NCBI RefSeq assembly: GCF_030272615.1
Contig: NC_081405.1
Location: forward strand, 474,995,508-475,043,007
DNA from: Cryptomeria japonica
Lineage: Eukaryota > Streptophyta > Pinopsida > Cupressales > Cupressaceae
Direction: 5' to 3'
DNA: 47,500 bases
The position numbers and the translations under genes were made by a program. A model generated the notes under the pieces. It ran no database searches, was not told the origin of the DNA, and saw only the letters and a program-made list of their open reading frames with translations. Below are positions 34,712 to 47,007 of this stretch, piece after piece (within the stretch, counting starts at the first letter, position 1; every line of letters begins with the position of its first letter).

Positions 34712-36962
34712 ATGGTAGAAATTTACCAAATGCCTGCTATCACTCAATCTCAGAGAAACAAACAAAGAGAATCACTACCAGAATCAAGTATGGGTCATAG
34801 ATTATCCAACCCTTTTGATGAGTATGCCAATATGGGCGAAACATAGATCACCAAAGAACTTATCCAAGAGTGTCAAGAAAACCCATCATTCCAAAGGCTC
34901 ATGGAAAGACTTATTGAAGAAGACAAGGAAAAATATCTACTCATGCTAACTAGAAAAGGACTTAAACTTCCCAAAGATTTTGATACTGAAAATTTAAGGA
35001 ATATAGATGAAAGAATTTTAAGAACAAGGTCTAGAAATTATACCTATCAAGACCAACAAAGAGAAGAAGAAACACATGACCCAAAAAAAATACACGATCA
35101 AGACAACACTCATGAACACAACCATGCCCGCAATCGAGACAATCTTAATGAGAGAAAGGAAACTCTCTTTTGAAGTACAAATGCGCCCATGGTCGCTCTT
35201 ACACAACAAATCCAAATGATGCAAAGACAAATGCAAGACATGCAACAAGGAACCAGGGTGCAATACTCCTTGGATGAAATCTGTCCTTATCCTTTTGACA
35301 AAATATTGAACACGGTACCTTTCCACCCAAATTTAGATATACCAAAGTATGACAAGTACAATGGTAAAAGTGATCCTCGTGATCATGTTTGGGAATTTTA
35401 TACGATAAGCCTAGAGTTTTCTCCTGATGACACTTAATAAGATTATTCCCAAGAAGTTTGGGAGGGCAAACTATGGAGTGGTTGTCTAAACTCACACCTC
35501 CCATCAGATCATTTGATGAGTTGGTAAACAAATTTATCACACAATCACCATATTGGATGTGTGTAACACCAAACAAAAGAACAATGAAACATTCATAGTG
35601 TTTCTTCAGTGGTGGAGATGCATGGTTTGAGATATCCTCAAGACATGCCTAAAAAGGAAAAGATAGAAATCTTTATTGATAATCTAAATAGTGAGATGAG
35701 CTATCAACTCAAGCTCCAATGCATACCATCTTTTTCCAAGTTAATAGAAAATGAAATCCAAGTAGAGGAAGCCTGCATCAAGAAAGGAACATTGAAGTTC
35801 TTTAAGGAAGGAGTTAACTTGTCAAACAATAACCCCTTTAACAATCAAAACAACAACAACACTTTAGACAAATCTAGATTTTGGATAAAGAACAAAAACA
35901 TTGTTAATGATGGGGTAGTTGATGCTACTAATGTGAAATCCAAACAACCGGTGTTAGCTTTATCGGGTAACCATCCATCCAACAAATATAAAAAAAAGTG
36001 CTAATCAAGGCACTAAAACTTATTCACAAAATACCAATCAAGGAACTTCAACATCAAACACCAACAACAATAACCAAGGAAAAAACACTAATAACACTAA
36101 CCAAGGCAACAACAATAACCAAGGAAACAACACCAACCGAGGGAATAATGCAAACTAGAGAGGAAACACCAACACTTCCCCATATAGACACATCTACAGA
36201 CCATTAGGGAAAACCTTAGAATCAACATTTCGAGAACTCTTGGTGAATACGATTATCACATTACCAGCCCTGAACAACTTTGAACCCCAGGTCAAACCAC
36301 CTTGGTGGAATGACGTGCATTTCTATGATTTTCATCAAAACAAAGGACATCACATAAATGATTGCATGAGGCTTAAGAACATCATTCAGGACATGATTGA
36401 TAGAGGTGATTTAACAGTGGATGGTCACAAAACAAATGGTGACCATGATGCCTTTAAAAATCCTCTTCTGAATTACAACAAGGGAGGAGCTTCAACATCA
36501 AATGATACCAGAGGAGCTCATATAAATCACCTATATAATAACACCATCAATCACATATCGAAAGATGACAACCAAATAAATGTCATAAACATCAAGGACA
36601 AACAAGAACATGCATCGATCAATGTGACAACCAGAGCACAAAAATATATCTTGAAAGGGAATACATCAACATCCACAACTATCCCCAAGACTCAATATAA
36701 CTTATTTGATCAACTGCAGAGAACTCTCGCTCAGATATCCATACTTGAGTTGCTCAAACTCTCACCAAAACACAAAGATATCTTAGAGAAAGCACTTGTC
36801 GAAAAAAATGTTCCTAAAGATCTGGACATTGATCGATTCCAAGCCATGGTGGCTCATATGATAGGGCCTTATAACCTTACCTTTTCCGAACAAGATAATG
36901 TCTCCTTGAATCATCCGCATAACACTCCACTCCATATCAAAGTCTTAGTCTATAAACATTGA
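34712..36962 (+). pseudogene. gag: Gag of E2, inactivated
   Basis: The start is ATGGTAGAA at 34,712, matching the E1 start. The frame has a TAG near 34,847 and a TGA at 35,171, loses register near 35,437 within the capsid-like region (RLFPRSLGGQTMEWLSKL continues in another frame), and shifts again before 35,609 and near 36,000. An Asn/Gln-rich repeat (NQGNNNNQGNN type) at about 36,000-36,160 is not present at that length in E1. The Cys/His knuckle is kept except for its first Cys (YDFHQNKGHHINDC near 36,325). The last segment, 36,240-36,962, is open and ends VYKH-stop, exactly as in E1. This Gag cannot be made whole. Confidence 0.85.
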
Positions 36963-39182
36963 GTAAAAAGAGTGTTAATAGATGGAGGAGCTGGTCTCAA
37001 TATCTATACTTTAAAGCTTATCTGTGTATTGGGCTTCTCTGAGAAGTCTATTGATCTAAACAAGAAGATCACCATCAAGGCCTATGATGATGAAGAAAGG
37101 TCATCCAAAGGCACAATGATACTACCTATTCAAGTAGGACCAATACAAAAGGACACCATGTGCCAAGTCTTAGACATAGACTTAACATACAATATTCTAT
37201 TGGGTCATCCTCGGATACATGAAATGCAAGCAGTGCCTTCAACATACCATTAGTGTATCAAATTCTCGTACAATGGACATGAAATTTCCTTATCCACAGA
37301 TAATAACCCTTTTCAGCATTGCAATACTATGGGGGCAACTCAAGACAACTTGGTTCCACACAATAGGGAAGCCCAAGCTTCCTCGGTACCCAATCATCAT
37401 CAAGAAGAACTCAAGTCTTTATCCATAGACTTCAAACAAAAGATGAAAATCAAAGATCAAGGTATGGGGGAGTAATCTTTTTAACCCTTATGTCTATCAA
37501 AATTACCCACATCGCCAAAATATTATGGACAACCTTCTACATCAACACATCAAGAAACACAACCCATCACCAGTTTGATGGAAAATTTATCCAATTGGGC
37601 ACATTGGCCAATGAATCTGAAGAGAAAGACATCCTTAGTTGGCTATACAAGGATGAAGAAGTCAGAGCTTCTACCATAGAGGTGGCCATACCAACACAAC
37701 AATATGGAAAAGGATTTTGGATCATGCAATAGATGGGATACAATGACAAAGGACCTATAGGCAAGCATCAAGAAGGAATTAGAGAACCTCTGCAACTTCC
37801 TTCACAATTTGCATGAGACAAAACAGGACTGGGATATGGACAACATTTACCACCTAGGAAAAAGCAAAATAAATATCAGAAACCTCAGTGGAGAGCAAAT
37901 AATAAATATAATGAAAACTCATGGAAAGAGGCACTACACCAAGTAGTAGAAACAACAAGGAACAAGCAAGAACATCAGGAAAAGGAGAAATGACAAGAGC
38001 AACTGGCCATTCAAAGGGAAGAAGCCTCTTATAAGAAAGTGCATCATGTGTAAGAACCTGATCAAACCAAGGCAGAGCCACCACCCGAAGAAATTACTAC
38101 TCACCGAAGGGAAATAATGTATGAACAAATGCAAAGGATACAAGCAAGCTCCGACTCCAAATTAGAAAAAACTACAAGAGTGGTATCAATTGTTAGAGAT
38201 CTTTTCTCACCATACAACATACCTGTTAGAAGTAGTGAGATACTATGGGACAGTAATTCAAAAATTGATTCTAATGAATATGAATGAGGTAGCTATTTAG
38301 ATATTACTAAGGATATTGAGGTAGATAACATCCATTCATACACACCCCTTTCTTAGGAGGGACAAGGCATAAAATCTCAACAACTTGAATTTGGACCACG
38401 ACATATCTATGAGGCTAGTGAGAACGAGCAGCAACAATATGAACAAGGCTACATCAAAGACCTTGACAATATCATTAACCTAACCAATATCCCAAACAAC
38501 TATAATGAGGCCTATATCATAACACTTACCGTAGCCGATCTCAACCCACCAAATGACTCCTTACCACTCATATATCATGATCTCATAGACTGGGAAGAAC
38601 CTGAAAACCATGATATACCAATTTTCCTAGATGACGAATCCATTGTCTAGTATCTATGTTCAGTCAACCCGAAAACATGCTCTACCAACAAACAAAAGAA
38701 TGATATCTGCAATTGGGGGAGTGCCAAGTCTCTCAGTCACAAAAATGAAAGAAATAAAGGATCTAATGCTAAAAACCAGTCAATGACAGTATTAGATCAC
38801 AAAAAAGTAAAAATAAAGGACGGATCTGTAGGTGAAAACCTTTTTGAGGCACCTAGAGATGGGAGACTTGACACTCTTTCTAAACATTATCAAGAGAGGT
38901 CACCCATATTGATTGAGCCAACTCAATTAATCAATAAATATCAACACTGAAGCAGTAGTCAAAACCATACACCTAGCAGAATCACTGACAAAAGAAGAGC
39001 AACCAGATTTTATCAAATTCTTCATGGAAAAGCAAATCAATTTTGTTCGGTCATATGCTGATATGCCCAAAATAGATCCAAACCTAATAAAGCATCATTT
39101 ATACATCGCTCCAGGAGCTAAGCCAGTCAAACAAAAATTAAGAAAAATGAATCCGCATGTAGCATTATTGGTCAAAGCAGAG
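36963..39182 (+). pseudogene. pol: Protease and linker region of E2 pol, inactivated
   Basis: Directly after the TGA at 36,960-36,962, in frame, comes VKRVLIDGGAGLNI with the protease catalytic loop, then ITIKAYDDEERSSKG and YNILLGHPRIHEMQAVPS. A TAG at 37,251 replaces the Arg codon found in E1 (CGA). The next ~1.7 kb is a linker with alternating frames and many stops; stretches such as DLFSPYNIPVRSSEI and IPIFLDDESIV are readable. The start of RT, with KPVKQKLRKMNPHVALLVKAE, reaches 39,182, where an insertion interrupts it. Confidence 0.8.
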
Positions 39183-39340
39183 GGGATGTGAGAACCAACA
39201 GCTAGAACTTCATAAATTACTTATATATCGCTCGCCGCTCAAGGCTGCCTACTGGTGGTACCCCATAGAATTGTAGGGGTGTCTTGATCAGATACATTAT
39301 ATGGAGTGGGGATCTGACGTCGATGCCAGGATAGGGCCCA
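39183..39340. other. Insertion of about 158 bp inside the E2 RT
   Basis: RT homology stops at LLVKAE (39,182) and resumes at KLLDVRFIQPLDY (39,341). In Tat elements these parts are only a few residues apart. The inserted sequence is GC-richer than the surrounding pol, starts GGGATGTGAGAACC and ends GGATAGGGCCC. I recognise no SINE boxes and see no clear target duplication. Confidence 0.65.
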
Positions 39341-40560
39341 AAATTATTAGATGTCAGATTCATCCAACCTCTAGACTATGTTGAATGGATTTCAAACATT
39401 GTACTAGTTTCAAAACCTCACGGAAGCATCGGAATATGTACATATTTTAGAGATGTCAATAAAGCATGTTCAAAGGATGACATTCCTTTGCCAAGCATTG
39501 ACATAATTGTGGATCTAACAACAGGCCACACAATGTTATCATTGACGGTTTCTCTGGTTATAATCAAATCAAGATTGCTCTAGAGGATCGAGATAAAACT
39601 GCGTTCACCTGTCCATGGGGAATGTATTGTTGGAACATCATGCCTTTTGACTTGAAAAATGTTGGGGCAACTTATCAAAGAGCCATGACTACAATCTTCC
39701 ACTATATGATGCATACCTTCATGGAAGACTATGTGGATCATTTACTAGCTAAATCATTCACTCGGGTAGAATATCTAGGCATATTAGATAAAATATTTCA
39801 AAGATTGGAGCAATTCAAGGTCAGACTAAACCCTAAGAAGTGTGTCTTCAGGGTCACATCAAGTAAACTATTAGGCTACATTGTGTCAGAAAAAGGCATT
39901 GAAGTAGATCCAGTGAAGGTATAGACCATGGAGATGCCACCTCCCAGGAACATTAGCCAACTTAGATCTTTGCAGGGATGACTACAGTTTATCTGGTGAT
40001 TCATAGCCCAACTAGGAGATAAATGCCTCCCTTTCAATCATCTGCTCCACAAGAATATACCTTTCAGATGGGAAGACAAGTGTGTAGAGTCATTTCACCA
40101 ACTCAAGCAATATCTGATGAATTTGCCAGTTTTAGTACCTCCAATAGCAGGCAAGCCGCTCATTCTCTACATATCAATAATTGAAGTATCATTGGGGGCA
40201 CTACTAGCACAAGAAGATCCAGAAGGTAAGGAACGAGCTATATATTAAATCAACAAAAATTTGAAAAAATATGAGCTAAATTATACATTCATTGAGAAGG
40301 CTTGCTTGGCAGTAGTATTTGCCTCTCAAAAGTTTCGTCACTACATGCTAGCCCATACAATCAAGCTGGTAGCAAAAATTGATCCTCTCAATTATTTAGT
40401 CAGCAAAGAAGCTCTTACAGGCCAATTGGCTAAATGGGTCATGATTCTCAGTGAGTTTGATATCCAGTACATAGAACGTCGGGCTATCAAAGGACAGGTA
40501 ATTACAGATCAACTGGTTGAAGCACCACTACCAAATCAGCAACCAATACAGGTGGAATTT
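39341..40560 (+). pseudogene. pol: Reverse transcriptase and RNase H of E2, inactivated
   Basis: RT reads WISNIVLVSKPHGSI, KACSKDDIPLPSIDIIVD, a frame change near 39,545, then GYNQIKIALEDRDKTAFTCPWG, LKNVGATYQRAMTTIFH and YVDHLLAKS. The second Asp of the YVDD active site is His, so RT would be dead even without the breaks. The connection and RNase H follow (SLQG, FRWEDKCVESF, KPLILYISIIEVSLGALLAQ, with Glu where the first catalytic Asp normally sits). 40,261-40,560 is open in frame and contains NYTFIEKACLAVVFASQKFRHYM. Stops include TAG at 39,922 and TGA near 39,978 and 39,997. Confidence 0.88.
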
Positions 40561-41164
40561 CTGGACATGGATGTACTCACTATCACACCCAAACAATGGA
40601 CCCTGTACTTTGACAGTTCCTATACCCAACATGGATCGGGTGCTGACATCTTGTTCGTCACTCCGGAAGGGCACACAATACCCCAATCTTATGGACTAAT
40701 GTTTCCATGCACCAACAACATCAGTGAATATGAAGCCCTAGTGATAGGAATCAAAATGGTTGTGGAATGGAGAATCACATAATTGAGAGTCTATGGGGAT
40801 TCTCAATTAGTCATCAGTTAGATCAACAATGAGTATCAGACAAAGGATGACAAGATAATACCCTATAAGATAATGGTGGATGATTTCAAACAATAATTTG
40901 TACATATCACCTTTGAGATTTGAGGAAATACCAAGGTTGGACAATAGAGCAGCTGATGCAATGGCCACTATCGCTTCACTGCTGCAAATTCTAGAGAAAC
41001 AGAGTCATTACAAGTTCCTGGTAGAGAAATTGTTTTCCCCAACCTATGATGATTCTGCATCCCAAGTCATCTATGCCTTAACCGATTTAGACTCCCCTCT
41101 ATACAAGATAATCTATGATTATTTTAAGAACAATACCCTTCTACTTGACCTATCCCATAACCAA
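40561..41164 (+). pseudogene. pol: Second (archaeal-type) RNase H of E2, inactivated
   Basis: After the first RNase H comes a second one: WTLYFDSSYTQHGSGA (Asp), PCTNNISEYEALVIG (Glu), VYGDSQLVIS (Asp) and, after a frameshift near 40,890, LDNRAADAMATIASLLQ (Asp). A second RNase H between RNase H and integrase is diagnostic of the Tat lineage of plant Ty3/gypsy elements. It is broken by a TAA near 40,780, a TAG near 40,819 and the frameshift. Confidence 0.85.
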
Positions 41165-42355
41165 AAACGTAGCTTCATCTGACAAGCTACCCGTTATACC
41201 TTAACCGTTGACACACTTTACCGTCGAGGTCGAGATGGTACTCTTCTTTGATGCCTCGATCGTAATGAATCTGACTCTGCCTTACACAAGCTTCATGAGG
41301 GTATCTATGGTACACATTCAAGTGGTCCTACTCTTGCCAATAAACTTCTGAGAATGGGATATTACTGGCCGACAATGGAGAAAGAGTTTTATCAATTTGA
41401 AAAGAATTGTCCTAAGTGCCAAATTCATGGCAATCTTATCCATGCACCAACACAAGAGCTACAACCGTTCACCACATCTTGGCCTTTCTGTCAGTGGGGA
41501 CTTGATTTAGAAGGGAAAATTAATCCTTCTTCTTCAAATGGACATAATTTCATTATCACTGCAAAAGAGTATTTCACAAAGCAGATTGAAGCAGTCCTGA
41601 TGACCATAGTAACTAGAAAATAGATCACCTCATTTATTCTCAATTATGTCATTTATAGATATGGCATTCCCAGTTCCATTATCACAGACAATGGATGTCC
41701 TTTCAAAAATCAAGACGTGTGAGAGCTATGTGAAAGATTCAAAATCCAACATTGCTTCTCCACACCTTGCTACCCACAGGGGAATAGTCAAGCAAAAGCA
41801 TCAAATAAAACAATCTTGAAAATCCTCAAGAAAACAGTAAATGATGCGGGCACGGATTGGCATGTACAACTCAATCTGACACTTTGGGCATATAGGACTA
41901 GTATTTAGACACCTATAGGGGCTATGCCATATTCATTGGTGTATGGATCAGATGCAATTCCGCCTCTTGATGTAGAAATTCCATCTCTTAGAGTATCTTT
42001 GAAGGGCCTCATACCAGATGAGGAATATCGAGTAAACAGGTTGCATGAACTAGATCTTCTTGATGAAAAATGACAACATGCCTATGACCATCTCAAGGCA
42101 TACTAGCAGTGAATGTGCAAAAGTTATAATCATAGAGTCATCCCTAGAGCTTTCAAAGTTGGTGATCTTGTACTAAAAGAAAATCCAAGAAATCAATAGG
42201 ATCGAGAAAAGAAGGGGAAGTTTGAACCTAATTGGTTGGGTCCCTTTGTCATCATATCGGCCTATGGATCAGGGGCATATCAGTTAACAACTTTAGGAGG
42301 GGATGTGCTTGACGAACCAAACAACAACATCCATCTGAAGAAATTCTACACTTGA
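41165..42355 (+). pseudogene. pol: Integrase of E2, inactivated
   Basis: The HHCC zinc-binding part is visible (LHEGIYGTHSSG ... NCPKCQIHG), followed by the catalytic core with WGLDLEG (Asp), IITDNGCPF (Asp) and PQGNSQAKASNKTIL, where the catalytic Glu of the usual QAE motif is Lys. The C-terminal tail (SYNHRVIPRAF, GDLVLKENPRN, KGKFEPNWLGPF, HLKKFYT) is the part that E1 kept. Stops at about 41,180, 41,250, 41,622, 41,720, 41,907, 42,071 and 42,104-42,113 are nearly all TAG or TGA. The tail would have tethered the complex to chromatin; no chromodomain is present, as expected for Tat. Confidence 0.88.
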
Positions 42356-43250
42356 GTCATCCAATGCACAGAAAAAGCGAAAAAATACAAAAAAATAAAT
42401 CAAAAGCAAATAAAAAAAGTGCAATAAAACAAGTAGTGAAAACCTGGCAATAGATGCTATTTGTGAGAGAATGGATCCTCTATCTATTAGTACTCATATC
42501 TTTCAATCCATCCAAGTCTTAGCTAATGGCCATTGCCCAACACTTATTCATGCAACATTATCTTGGACATACTTAGCATAGTCACTGTCCTTGATTATCC
42601 AAAAAATAGTTCTCCATATCATATCCCACCATGGCTTGGTGATCAATGTGCATATCCACATCAATGTATATCTATGACTAGGGGAAACATTCCTCTCACT
42701 TTAAGCATTCCAACAATAAACAACACGGATCACAACAGGCTAAGAAAACTAATGTCAACAACTACTCATCAGGCTAGAAAACAAGACCATTATCCAACTG
42801 CAAATTTTAACACACACATGATGGATGATTTTCTGAATTATGATTTGTTAACATATGGCATGAAGTTCTGACTATTTTGTATCTTAAAATTTTGAATCAT
42901 TAGATCTCCTGAGCTACTCGAGGATGCATCGAGCTAGAGAAAGCAACAAAGGAATCTGATATTGTTTTTGGTTTTCTGCTTGTGAGGCAATCATTCCTAC
43001 GGTGCACATGCAAATGGTTAACTCTTATTTGTTTTTACGCAAGCAACACTTAGGTCATCTTTATTCTTGTGCCATCTTGCAATATCAAACATCCATGTAA
43101 GTTTTAATCAGGTCATTATGGTTTAATTATACCATTATGCTTGTATTAACTTCCAACATATCAATATCTCAATGATGACAAACACAAAATAGAGCACAAA
43201 AAAGTGACTAAACATGAATGACAATGACAAAATTAAAGTGATCTTTTAGC

Positions 43251-43310
43251 TACATATCATTTAGTTACATATCATTTAGTTTCATATCATTTAGCTACAT
43301 ATCATTTAAA
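43251..43310. repeat. 15-bp tandem repeat, four copies
   Basis: TACATATCATTTAGT repeats at 43,251, 43,266, 43,281 and 43,296 with one or two changes per copy. Confidence 0.9.
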
Positions 43311-43320
43311 TCTTGCATTA

Positions 43321-43497
43321 ATCATTATCATTATCATACATCTCATTTTCAAGATACATCTCACATCATTATCATTATCATACATCTCATTTTCAAGATA
43401 CATCTCACATCATTATCATTATCATACATCTCATTTTCAAGATATATCTCACATCATTGTCATTATCATACATCTCATTTTCAAGATACATCTCATA
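43321..43497. repeat. 44-bp tandem repeat, four copies
   Basis: TACATCTCATTTTCAAGATA recurs at 43,337, 43,381, 43,425 and 43,469, an exact 44-base period, separated by ATTATCATTATCA-type sequence. Confidence 0.92.
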
Positions 43498-45859
43498 AAT
43501 CAAAGTAATCAATGCAAATACATCATCACATTCTCATCTCATCATGAATCACACATCATCATCAAAATCAAGAGTATTATTATCTAAAGCATCACATCAT
43601 CATCAAAATAAAGAGCATTATTATCTAAGCATCACATCATCATCATAGAACCATCATATCAATGCATCTCATCATTCATCATCAATAACACATCACATGT
43701 GGATCAGAGAAAATCAGTGCCATATATTATATCTCAAAAATGGTCAAAATGTACAAGGAATATCATGTCTGTCAAAATACAACACAATGATCAAAATACA
43801 ACTAAGACAGGTCTCTCAGGTATGACTATCTTCTGAGGATGACGGTCTCATAGTAGATGTCCCAGCCCTTGGATCTCCACCAGGTGGATCACATCGAGTA
43901 GGCCTCATAACATCTCTTCTCTCTATCCTTGTATGACTGCGGCCCGATCGACCAGACGCTGAAGCATAGCTAGGAGCTCTGTGATCTCTAGGGACCACCT
44001 CCTCGTATATAAGCCTGTAATACTCAACCTCCTTGGCCATGTACCGTATATCCCTCAGTGTGTACCGCATCAGGGCACCAACCATCGCTCTCTCCAATCT
44101 ATTAGCAAGATCCTCTGCCCAACCCTAATGCTCTCTCTCTATATCTTGCTCTGCCATAATCTGCATAATTTGGCGCTACTGTGCTAATACTTGTGCCTGT
44201 AACTCCTACACTATGACTTTTAGTGCTCTGATCTGTGAATCTTGTCGATGGGTGGATACCCTAATCTGAATGGGTACCTATGTTTTGGTCTAACCCATAC
44301 CTGTCCCTATTTGAGGCATTGGTGGTGGTAGAACATCCGATCTCCTCCTCTAGGTGGGCCGCCTGACATCCTCTATACCACCCACTGCCACTAGCACTAT
44401 ACCTACCCTACCAACCCCACCAACACCAACACCAACACCAAGCACCAGCCCTCTCCCTCTATCTAATCCACCACTCCCTCTATCTCCCCCTCTCCCACCT
44501 CTTCCACCACCTCCTCCATCATCTTTGCCTCCCTCTCTTACCTCCTCTCCCTCCTCATCTCTCTGTTTGGCTCCCCCTCACCTCTGTGGATGCTCATCGT
44601 CATCATCATCAAAGGCAAGTAACATCTCTACCAGATCAGATATACGTGCCACTGCATGTGCCAAGAAGTAAGCTACAAACTCCTCTGTCATCCCAACATC
44701 CACAACCCCAACCCCATAATCCCAGATCTGTCTTGCCAGTGTCATATACTCCTTCACCACTGTTATGTTATCTAAAGTGGGTCCCCACTCTGGCACATCC
44801 TATCTTTGATGAGCATATAAATAAGCTCCCTGTGGCATCCCTTGATGTCTACCACACTGTTGCTGAACATGACTATGCAAGAATCGCTCAATATTAAAGG
44901 GCGCCTACCTGATCAGATACCTTGACACATAAACATAGGGCATCTCTAGCCCGTCCTTGGCTCACACCTCGCAATCCATGTACAGTCTCTAAATGACCAT
45001 ATCGATATCATCGAATAGTCTCTGCCAATGCTCTAGTTTGCCCAGCTTATGTTGAACAACTACACCTATATAATCATAAACATAAGCTTGCCCAACTGGC
45101 CTATCCCTATATACAAGTGATCTCAACATAGGAATGTGCTCCCAGGCCCACACCTATAACAATGTCACCCCAATAGTGTATCCTAGATACACCACCTGGT
45201 GAAGCTCTCTGTAAAGATGGGCCAAAATATAAGACCCCCATGCAAACCTGTGCCCCTGCATCACCATGTCCTCTAGCAACAGTCCCCATCCAATGACTAG
45301 TCCCTTCGACCTATGGTCAGGACACAAAAATCCACCAATGAACCCTGCTAGTACAAATGGTAGTGGAGCGTAACCAAAATCCAAAAACTCCTGCCATGGG
45401 ATCTCATACCCACTGATCTGATCATCCTGGAAGATGCGATGGGGAGCCTCTGTCCCACCCTCCTTAGTCTGCTCATACAACAATAGGACTCCAACTATAG
45501 GAATTTGTAGAATCCGATAACAGTCCTCTAGTGTGATTGTTATCTTGCTCATAGCCAAGTGGAAGGTGTTCGTATCACTGTGCCACCTCTTTGCCAAAGC
45601 TGTCAACAAACCCTGGTTAATGATATACCAAGGCATGTCTAGTAAAGAGGACAACCCACATCTCTCATTGACATCTCTGTCAGCCTATGATAAGCATGAA
45701 ATTAATAACTATGGTCTTAGAAACTGCTCTCAAGACTGAAGCACGCCAAGCTCTACCTGCAAAGCAACAAGTGTCCATCATCAGTTCCCAAATCTATCTG
45801 ATATATCCAATCAAAGAAAAATCAACTTGAAACAACAAAGAATCTCAAGAGCACAACAT

Positions 45860-46240
45860 TAATCAAAGACCATATCGAACATCAAGACTCATATAAAAAA
45901 TATGACCCATATCGCAAGCATCAAATCTGACCCATATCAAAAATCTGACCCATATCGAATATCAAGACTCATATAAAAAATCTGACGCATATCGAAAGTA
46001 TCAAATCAGGACTCATAACGCAAGCATCATCAAAAATCCATAATGCAAGCAGCATCAAAATCCCACAACACAAGCAATCAAATCAAAATCCATATCGAAA
46101 GCATCAAATCAAGAATCATATCAGAAATCGAGAATCAGGACTCATATCGAACATTAGCTCAAAAGGCAAACATCAAAGATCCATATCAAACTCAAAATTA
46201 GGATCCAAATAAAAAATCAATCAACTTGGCACTCCTTATC
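45860..46240 (-). repeat. Second motif array in the E2 antisense intron
   Basis: Variants of CATATCGAA(A)GCATCAAATC and GACTCATATC recur about a dozen times. They lie between the acceptor and the TAGCGCAT array. Confidence 0.7.
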
Positions 46241-46437
46241 AAAAGAAATTCATCTTGACAACAACAGACTCCAATCATCATATCAAAAATCGAACATCAT
46301 CACAAAGCAGGACAAAAAATGATTCAGGACCCATAGCAGAACAATCAACAGACACATATCAACACTTAAGCCATCTCTCTCATCTATTCAACTCATGGGG
46401 CATTCTTCCAAACCTTTTACACCATTTTTGGACCCTA

Positions 46438-46772
46438 TGCGCTAAACCAGGGCTCCTACGTGCTAAGCTGCTACTTATGCACTATCCTTTTCCACCAATG
46501 CGCTAGACACTTTACTCTACGTGTTAAAACCCCCGATGCGCTAACTAGTCACTCCACTGTGCTACCATGCTAACCGCATGCACTAACCTACCTGATGCGC
46601 TACTCTATCTACCCCATGCGCCATTTTGCAAACCCTATGCACTAAATCTATCTACACGCTAACATAACCTACTAGTGTGCTACTAAAAGCTACTCAGACA
46701 CTAATATACCTAGTTTAACCCTACACACTAACATGTCTATCGTATGCGCCATAGGACCTAATCTATGTGCTA
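46438..46772 (-). repeat. TAGCGCAT-type motif array in the E2 antisense intron
   Basis: Some eighteen copies of ATGCGCTA or variants (ATGCACTA, ACGTGCTA, ATGTGCTA) occur on the plus strand, which is TAGCGCAT on the antisense transcript. Spacing is about 15-25 bases. The motif and variant spectrum (C/T or G/A at the GC core) match the two arrays in the sense leader. Confidence 0.85.
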
Positions 46773-47007
46773 AACAAGAAAATTTTGACCAAAAAGTTTA
46801 AAAAATGTGATCAAAATAGGCAAAATAAATAAAAAACGTGGAGAGATTTTGACCACTTACAACTGGGGCATAGGCGGTGGGCCTTCGGTATCGACAGATG
46901 CACTCAAATCGATGCGAAGCATATGGAACTGACATCTTTGTCAGAGCTCAAATGTCACAACCGCAAAGAGACAAGTGTGCAAATGATATTTTTACAATCA
47001 CTTTTTA

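Larger units (their letters stand above)
42356..43815 (+). other. E2 spacer between pol and the antisense PMD gene, CAT-rich
   Basis: No gene is supported. A degraded copy of the E1 hairpin motif follows pol near 42,437. From 43,251 the region becomes a series of short tandem repeats: four 15-bp units, four 44-bp units and two ~45-bp units, all rich in ATCAT and CATCT. Confidence 0.65.
43816..46935 (-). pseudogene. Antisense plant mobile domain (PMD) gene of E2, two exons
   Basis: Exon 1 runs 46,935-46,861 (25 codons from ATG) and ends at a donor reading GTT|GTAAGT. The intron is 46,860-45,757 and ends TTGCTTTGCAG. Exon 2 is 45,756-43,816, 647 codons in one frame and in phase with exon 1. 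Exon 1 shares HRF(D/E) and RRP with the E1 exon. Exon 2 has the PMD signature GLLTALAKRWHSDTNTFHL, ITITLEDCYRILQIPI, a GGFLCPDHRSKGL segment, an Asp run followed by a Gly/Arg/Glu-rich linker, and a basic Ser/Arg tail. About 15 premature stops occur, roughly 12 TAG and 3 TGA with no TAA. The reading frame itself has stayed in register. The lineage is that of MAIN/MAIL proteins and PMD-bearing transposons; the role in the element is unknown. Confidence 0.8.

Noticed and set aside
35018-35576. Minus-strand ORFs opposite the E2 gag
   Set aside because: They are shadows of the gag coding frame on the other strand.
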